In this document: positions 56,840 through 64,000 of the stretch, piece by piece
How positions within the stretch are numbered: position 1 is the first letter of the stretch
How the letters are laid out: every line of letters starts with the position of its first letter
Source: Vanilla planifolia
Lineage: Eukaryota > Streptophyta > Magnoliopsida > Asparagales > Orchidaceae
Reading direction: 5' to 3'
Length of the DNA: 64,000 nucleotides
Assembly: GCA_023846275.1 (NCBI GenBank)
Contig: CM043868.1
Location: forward strand, 14,355,755 to 14,419,754
Program-made: the position numbers and the translations under genes
Notes under the pieces: generated by a model
The model's database searches: none
Seen by the model: the letters and a program-made list of their open reading frames with translations, nothing else
Told to the model about the DNA's origin: nothing

Positions 56840-57640
56840 TCTTAAAGCAATTGCCGGGTTGGGATAATTTCAGGTCCCGCTATCGAATCTGACGGGAACA
56901 ACCGTTCTCTAACCTCACGTGTCATGCGTGGCCCATCGCCATCTTATACCTTCCTTTCTTCTTCCTAGGCTCTACGTAGAAAACAGAGATCTTGACTTGG
57001 CTACTTTAGGGAATGCAAAACCATGGGACGATTTAGAGGATCCTTGACTACTGCCCTTGATAGGAACCCACACATCGGACGGCCACATAGGGGCCAAAAT
57101 CTTTTGGAGCTCTGCAATGCTCTGCTCCATCTGGGGGACCTAAACCGTGCGGGAGGTCCACAACGCGCATGCCATCGCATCGCATGATCCGAATCCTTAA
57201 GCAAGCTTTATGTGCAAACGGCAAATGGCTACTTTTCTTTTCCGTTATGTTTTTTTTCTTTTGTTGTATTGGATTTGTTTCCAGACATGAACCGTCTCGC
57301 GCATGTTCCTTTCGGCAGAAATGGTTGGGCTGGTTTGTGCTATGGCTGAAACTTTTGTCGTCTTGGATAACAATTGGGGGTGTTTTAAAGTAAGGATTTT
57401 GGTTTCTCAATACCAATGTAACGCTTGGGATCAAGTTGTAATTGTTTGGCTTCTATTTAGAACAATATATGATAAATAGTTTTACATTAAAAATATAATT
57501 ATGAATTTTATATATAAAATCATTGTCTTAAGATATAAAGATATCTTTTGAAGATACAACTTGTTTTGATTAGTGTTGAACAATCAAAATATAAAATGCT
57601 TAAATATAATGAGACTTAATTTTAACATATAGATATTACA
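56840..57640. other. GC-richer promoter-distal region upstream of the cytokinin dehydrogenase
   Basis: 56,850-57,400 has higher GC than its surroundings and no convincing exon. The 128-codon minus-strand frame at 57434-57048 has no family match that I recognise. Probably upstream regulatory DNA or non-coding exon sequence. Confidence 0.35.
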
Positions 57641-57649
57641 GTAGTATTT

Positions 57650-59720
57650 TTTAAACCTATGATCGATTAGATAATTTGCTGATGACAAAATTATATGTTT
57701 TTGTTTATTAATGTTATATTTTGAGTGCATTCTTATCAAGATTATTCAAGATAGAATGATCTTGGAGAAGTCCATGTACTTTAGTGTGAAAAATTTTATA
57801 TTGGAGAATATATGGATGGTATAACTCTTGTTGGTGTGGTGGTTATCTTGAACATCTCTTATCTTTTTTTAGTATTTTAGAATGTTAAGATCTGTGATAT
57901 CATATATGTGACACTTAAGATCATGTATTTTTCATAACTCGTCTTACATACAAAAAAATTCTTCATAAATCATAGATTTTCATGAACTTTTAATACTTTT
58001 GCAATGACGACATCACCATTTTTGTTCAACTCATAGTCTTTGCTTCATTTACTTGATGACAATAAAATCATTGTATTATTTATAATAATAATACTTTTGA
58101 AGGAATTTAAATCATAGATTTCTAGTTAATCTAGTTGAGAGTCTTGTCAATTGATTCATGGAGCAATCTATGTATAGAGACTAGTCATGACATCTTAGTG
58201 GCTTTGCTCAAGATTGACTCAACTTGCAAATCTTAAAGCCATTATTACTAGTGCTTGGTGAAGTGACAACCCATCAGGAGCTTATCTTCAATACATAAGT
58301 TTAGTTATGATTTGTTGAACTTATCACTTGTTTTTAATATGACGTATGATTGTATTCAACCATATTATATATAATTCACATATTTACTTATCTTTGCATG
58401 AGCTAAACAATGCATAATTGGTTGAATGACTTTGGAAACATAATACTTAAAGAATAAGAATAATCTTAAATTTAATGATAAATTAAAGGAAATTAAATCA
58501 TGTTGACATAAGCAAATTCTTAACTACATATATATTGTACAATACAATGTCTCTTATAGTATTTTTAAGGCTACTTACTTTTAGTCTCCATTACAAGCTA
58601 TATATAGTTAAATATGTATGTCGTACAGTTATGATCATCATATTGATATGGTAGCTTGTTTATTTTGAGTTAGTATATAACCATACCAATATTAGTTCTT
58701 ATATCAGCTAAGTATAGTTCCCAAGTATTATTATATTAAACTTATATGATCTTTATAGTTATCTTGCATAATATTTTAATAACTTATAATAATATGTGTT
58801 AAGCAATTGATATAGCATATAATATGACTAATCATAGTTATATAAGGAATTTTAAGTTAGTAAAATTAATAGGTCATCAAGTATGATAAAATCTTCTTAT
58901 CTACTACATTGGCATATTCCAATAGTTATATTGGTATGATTTGTTATCAAAACTTATAACAACTGGTTCAATAGTGTTTGGTATATAATTCTAGCTATTA
59001 AGACTTCTTTAATATGACATATCTTATTGAAAAGTATAAAAGAAAGTGTAAATGAGTAAGAAATGGATGATTGTCTAATTTGCAAAATGTTACGAAGCAA
59101 AAGTAAATCTATAGTTACGGGCTATACTTAATAGTGAAGATTTATTTTTTTTACTATTATATTTAGTGTCATTTATTTTATCATTTTAGATATTACAATA
59201 AAGATATCCATATTCATGAGTTATCTTTCTATAATATTTAGATCTTATATTATATAAGTTCTTCCAATGAATAGTATAGATTCTTATAAGCTTGATTTGC
59301 ATTATTTTATTCTTCTTTTGTAAGTTGTACTCGAATTTGCTATGTTAAGATGAAATGATTTTATAAATTTACCTTTATTGACAATGACGAAAGGGAGTGT
59401 TGTGTTTAGTGACAGCTAGATCGAATTGATTGGAGGTGAATGTGGACATGAGTTTAACGAACCATTTAAAAGTCATGCTTGATTTCTTTTTATTTGTTTT
59501 ACTTGACATACTTATTTTAGTTATTTCATTACTCTACAATATCCATCATAATTGAAAAGTATTTGAAAAACTAAAGAGAATTTCTTAAAATTTGTTTTAT
59601 GATGAATTAAGATTAATAAAAGATTTCAAATGCAAATAATTTAAGTTATTAACTTGGGTCCTATTGAAGGTTACATCTCACCCACCCTCTTATGGATATT
59701 GCCATGCTACTATTCTAACA
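57650..59720 (+). repeat. Decayed copia LTR, same family as the solo LTR (probable 5' LTR)
   Basis: The two copies are collinear. Near the start, TTTGCTGATGACAAAA (57676) corresponds to TTTGATGAGTACAAAA (32309). GAGAGTCTTGTCAATTGATT and CATGGAGCAATC (58127-58170) correspond to GAGAGCTTGGTCGATTAATC and CATGGAGCGATC (32402). AGTGACAGCTAGATCG onward (59407) corresponds to AGTGAAGCCTGGCTGG (34374). The tail, CACCCACCCTCTTATGG through TAACA at 59720, matches the solo LTR end. It is very AT-decayed. The gag relic 1.7 kb downstream on the same strand suggests it is the 5' LTR of an element truncated on the right. Confidence 0.75.
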
Positions 59721-59884
59721 CTGTCAATAATTGATTATGTATGAGATAATAAGAGAGCAATTTTAGATAAAATTGGATAAAATATTATACTAATCATATA
59801 ATATAATAGACATGTTTATGACTAGTTTATATTTACATAGTATTATCAACCAGAATGTGTGACTTGACCTTTAATTTGAAATCT

Positions 59885-60310
59885 AAAGTTTTTTGTACAA
59901 TACAATGATTGTAATCATATAATATGACTATCTTAGGTCTAAGTATGGCATGAGAAAGAAAATTAAAAACTTTTGTACAATACAATATATGCTTATTATA
60001 CAAATATTGTCTATCTTAGGGCTAAGGGTGGTGAGAGATAGAAAAATAAAAAATTTCATATAGTGTAATATGTGCTTACCTTGTAAGTACATAAGTCTTT
60101 AGGCTAAGTATGACAAGAGAAAAGAAAACCAATAGATTTTATATAGTATGATATAAAATTATGTATAATATGATTAGTCATTAGGCTAAATTTGATGATT
60201 AAAAGAAAAAAAAGTTGTACAATACAATTAATTTATGGGATGAGAATTCTATAATAAAAAAACCCAATAATTTCATATAGTATGATATATGTTTATCATA
60301 TTGTTCTGAA
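59885..60310 (+). repeat. Tandem array, about 83-bp period, five to six diverged units
   Basis: TTGTACAATACAAT occurs at 59893, 59973 and 60215, and CATATAGTATGATAT-like substitutes stand in its place in other units. A second anchor, (T)CTTAGGCTAAGTATGRCAAG, recurs at 59931, 60014, 60096 and about 60178 (83, 82, 82 bases apart). It is followed each time by an A-rich GAGAAAGAAAA tract. It lies between the LTR and the gag relic of the copia element. Confidence 0.8.
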
Positions 60311-61399
60311 TATTTCATTTTATAGTCATCATATAATACAATCTATTGATCGAATTGTGCAAATAGAAGTGAAAACCGTAATGACTTTTTTCACCTTTTT
60401 GGCAAATGGAAAAGGGCCATTAGAATTTCCTTAATCGATCTTATGTAGGTTTTGTGATTATAAATATCCTATTAAACATTTAGAGAGAAGTTAATGCAAA
60501 ATTTCTCAAATCAAGAGATTGAATTTCTATTTCCAAAAAAGAAAACTTGCTTCAACATTCAAGAATTTCTAAGATCCCTTTCTAAAGATGCATGCTTTCT
60601 CATTCTTCATTCATTTCCTACCAACAATGATTGGTGATGAATTTCCATTCATATATTTAGTATATAACTTGTTTATGCATTGGTTCTAGGTGAAGGTTGT
60701 ATATGATTTATAGGTAAAATTATTGAATTATTTTGTAGCCATTGTTCTTTCAAACTTATTATTTCTTGGTTCTTATTAGCCATCATATTATATAACTTTA
60801 TAGGGTTACTTTTAGATCCATGTGGATTTAATTGCAAGGGTGTTCACCTACCTATCTTGTAATGTGGTTGTATTATGTAAGTCTAACCATTTGTTATTAA
60901 AGTGGATATAGGCTTGTACACTTGCCAAATTACCTAAAAATCATTGAGTATGTTTACCTATTACAAATCATCACACAATAGTTGCAAAAATTAACAAAGT
61001 ATATTTTTTAAAATCTATTAGTGCTAACATTTCAAAATACATAGCAAGTGTATTTAGCTAATTTGAAAAGAAATATAATTCATCTTCTCATTTTTTAGGA
61101 AAACAATTCTTATAATTATTATCATATTAGGTTGATTTGATGAAAAGAAAACCTCCAAAAAATGATCTATTCATGGCACATAATATGATTGAGGATTCAA
61201 TCTCATTAAATGAGGGTACCTATTTTCATCATTACTATTTGAAAGAGAATATTATTTATATTAGAAGAATATAATAAAATGTTATTTTCTATATGTTGAT
61301 TTAGATTTATAGGATAGAATATAATATTCATTTACTTTTCCAACTAAAAATATAAACAATGTTGTGGTTCAAAAAAAAATTTGAATTAATTATAAAAGA

Positions 61400-61860
61400 A
61401 AAAACAAAGTACAACTTAATGCTTATGTTGTTAATATTCTGCATTATGATTTGTTTGCATCAAAATACAATCACATCATGAACTTAAAAATTATGAATGA
61501 AATATAGACTAAACTTGAGATGACTTATGAGGGTACCTCTCAAGTGAAGGAAAATAAAATCAACATAGCACTTGATTATAGGATTTTTTGGATATTTTTT
61601 ATGTCTATATTTACACATGTTACAAGCATCATTAATGGCCATGCAAGCTTAGGAAAGGTATATAATAAAAATGAATAGGTGAGAAATGTCCTTAGAGTAC
61701 TCCCTAAGGAATATAATCCTCTACTGAAAAAAATCTAGGTAGTAAAGAATGTCTTAAGTTTCTCTTTATATGAATTTATGAGTGAGTTAATAAGGAATGA
61801 AATTGAGATGACGAGGTGCAAAGAGGAGGAGAATTGATTTCAAATAAACTATATCAAGAT
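61400..61860 (+). pseudogene. gag relic of a SIRE/Maximus-type copia element
   Basis: A reading frame near 61420-61800 gives KLEMTYEGTSQVKENKINI, then FTHVTSIINGHASLGKVYN, then VRNVLRVLPKEYNPLLKKI and LSLYEFMSELIRNEI. This matches the plant copia gag domain (usually KLExTYEGTxxVKxxKI, FxxIVNxLKxLGK, VxKILRSLPxxWxPKVTAI, LxELIGSLxxxE). Internal stops and shifts show it is dead. Position downstream of the LTR ending at 59720 is correct for this family, though the gap is enlarged by inserted DNA. Confidence 0.78.
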
Positions 61861-61869
61861 AATGACTAT

Positions 61870-63210
61870 ATAGATAATATATATCTTATTTATATTTTAT
61901 TTAGTTTCTCATATTTTTATTTTATTATAGGATGTAATGAGTTATATACCTATGACTCTCATATTATTTATTTTTTTACAAACTTTATCAATTTATTAAG
62001 AAGAATATTATTGTTATTTTTTAGTCTAAATTTAACATTGTAATCTATTTAAAACTTAGCTATACAATGAAAAAAACTTTATTATTTTACATCTTATTTT
62101 AAAAAATAATTATTTCTTAATCATGCATGTATGCAAAACCCTAGGTTGTGATTTAGAGATTTCAAGTTGCAATATGATATCCAAATTAAGATTTGGATTT
62201 ATCTTTGTTGCCTCCATCGTGCTTGTTATCATCACCTTCCATTTCAACTTATGAATCACTAGTTTTGAACTAAGACCTAGTTCAATTATGAGTGTTGAAC
62301 TAGATCACGAACTAGACTAATCACACATGTTTTGCATGAGAAATTCTAAGGCATTAACAAAATGCCAAACTAAATATTTCTCAAAATTGAACTACTAAAA
62401 ATTCAACTTATATTATGATCTTTATATGAAAGAATTTAAAAATATTTTTAAAGTATTTTGAGATAGAAATTTTAAAAAATTAATCAACACCTTCGCAACA
62501 ATATTTTTAAAAGTTTAAATAGGGATCTTTTAAAAATACCAGTTAGAAATATGAGCAAATTGATAAATTATGAGTCTACAAATAATGTAACCTTAATTTC
62601 TTAAAGTATATTTTTTTAATTCAATAGATTTATCTTAATTTAAAGATTAGTATATTAGCTTACAAATCTATAAACTGTAGTTATTGCCTTTTAGATTTTA
62701 TTTTATTGTAAACTTAACCATAACCTTGAGAGAACCTATTTTGATACTTATAAGTGATAAGTAAATGATTATTTTACTTTAATTTCTTTAGTCCACCTAA
62801 AATACTATTAGTTATGGGAATTAAGTTTGAGTTTTAAGGAGAGCTATTTTATAATCGAGATAATATCTTTTTATTATTTTTATAATTTGTTCCTTATTAT
62901 AAAAAATTAAACACATATTCATGATTTAGCTTTATTTTTCTTTTAGAATTATTTAATTAATTTAATTATGTTTGTATTACTTCGTTTATATCACTATTTT
63001 GATTAAATAAAATATATAATTTTTTTTATCATTTTAGTCATATCTATTATTTATCATGTTTGCTTTATATAACTGAATCAAAACTTCAAGACATTAAAAA
63101 TAAAACTAATGTATTTAATATTACCTTAAATACAATTCCAAATAGGATAAAAGTTAAATAAAATATTATCACACACACCACCATCATTTCTAGAACAAGG
63201 TGCATTAAGC
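61870..63210. other. AT-rich spacer between two retrotransposon relics
   Basis: No domain was recognised in any frame. It should span the junction between the truncated copia element and the gypsy fragment. Confidence 0.35.
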
Positions 63211-63219
63211 TTTTGATAA

Positions 63220-63770
63220 CAAGATCAATTTTATTATAGCTTTTCATCCCACATGGTTCAACTTAAAGAATTATAAAGACCTTAGAGGATCAATTAAGAT
63301 TATATGAAATGAACTTAAGGATAATTAGAAAAGTCATTTACCCTTAATTTTAATTTTCTTAATAACAATTTTAATCAAGTAATGACATGGATCCTTACAA
63401 AGGCTTTATATGGAAAGAAGAGCCAAAAGTTTAGATAAGACAATCACATTAGCCTAATTTTGTTGGTAAAATTTTAGAAAAAAGTAAAATTAATTAAGTC
63501 AAAAATTTAAACTATACAAGTTAAACAAAAGAAATACTTTGATGCCAAGCATAAGAATATAAAATTTGAAAAAGAACATCATGTGTTTATAAAGGTATGC
63601 CCATGAAATGGAATGTTTAGGTTTGGAAAGTAAGAGACTTGAAGCCAAAATACATTGGTCCATTTCAAATCTCAAAAAGACTAGGGCAAGTATTCTACAG
63701 ATTAATATTACCCATGCATTTGGCTAGAGTGCATACTGCAATTAATGTATCCTTCTAATGGCATATGTTT
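63220..63770 (+). pseudogene. Integrase C-terminal relic of a Tekay/Del-type gypsy element
   Basis: Broken frames give FHPTWFN (usually YHPQTDGQ) near 63245, HLPLI near 63333 and MDPYK...LYGKKS near 63388-63425 (usually MAPYEALYGRRC). Then, at 63470-63620, come VKLIKSKI, a stop, TIQVKQKKYFDAKHKNIKFE, then HHVFIKVCP and NGMFRFGK (usually RLIRERLxTAQSRQKSYADxRRR...GDxVFLKVSPxKGVxRFG). HLARVHTAINVSF near 63720 matches the end block (usually LSxVHxVFHVS). The element would continue beyond the window. Confidence 0.8.
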
Positions 63771-64000
63771 AGTTCATTGGCAAGGTGTTGCAAGAGAGGC
63801 ATATGATACACTAAGGATTAAGACAAAAATGATTAATGCTAATCCTTGCCTTGTTATATGTTAATGATAATGGATGACACATTTAGCTTAAACAAAAGAT
63901 GTGATAGAAAGAAAGAATGTTCAATAAAGTTAGCATTTAAATTACAAGCTTAACATACCATATGTCATAGATAACATATAGCAAACTAAGAGTTTTTGTG

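Overview
This is a nuclear genome window from a flowering plant. Three spliced, plant-specific genes lie in small GC-richer islands, separated by very AT-rich DNA full of decayed retrotransposons, a Helitron relic and simple repeats. The GC-rich terminal exons and heavy C-to-T-like decay of the repeats would fit a monocot, but nothing seen here fixes the lineage. All coordinates, splice sites and protein matches were read by eye; no search was run.

Layout. 991-12879 (minus): a complete seven-exon gene of the RETICULATA-RELATED (DUF3411) chloroplast family. Its third intron is 9.5 kb because a Ty3/gypsy element of the Tat type sits inside it, with LTR-like copies near 2.84-3.56 and 10.21-11.0 kb, gag, protease and RT relics on the minus strand, and an antisense coding relic on the plus strand. 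14.4-16.4 kb (minus): a second decayed gypsy pol (RT, RNase H, integrase). 24.07-24.48 kb (plus): a decayed RNase H domain of a LINE. 29645-30380 (minus): a complete five-exon type-A response regulator of cytokinin signalling. 32283-34569: a solo copia-type LTR with TGTTG/CAACA ends and a perfect GTACT target-site duplication. 46.04-47.28 kb (plus): a LINE relic. 49.9-50.65 kb: a partial LTR of the same family as the solo LTR. 51.06-52.52 kb (plus): a Helitron helicase relic. 54120-56386 (minus): a complete five-exon cytokinin dehydrogenase. 57.65-59.72 kb: another LTR of that family, followed by a SIRE/Maximus-like gag relic at 61.4-61.86 kb. 63.22-63.77 kb (plus): a Tekay/Del-type gypsy integrase tail.

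How the genes relate. The response regulator dampens cytokinin signalling, and the cytokinin dehydrogenase degrades cytokinin. They lie 24 kb apart on the same strand, so two negative arms of one hormone pathway are physically close. The RETICULATA-like gene acts in the chloroplast envelope and leaf mesophyll development and has no evident link to them. I found no rRNA, tRNA, CRISPR or bacterial-type operon. I found no clearly new multi-gene system. The most informative items are the intronic Tat element with its antisense ORF, the datable solo LTR, and two unlabelled tandem arrays (about 83 bp and 44 bp periods).
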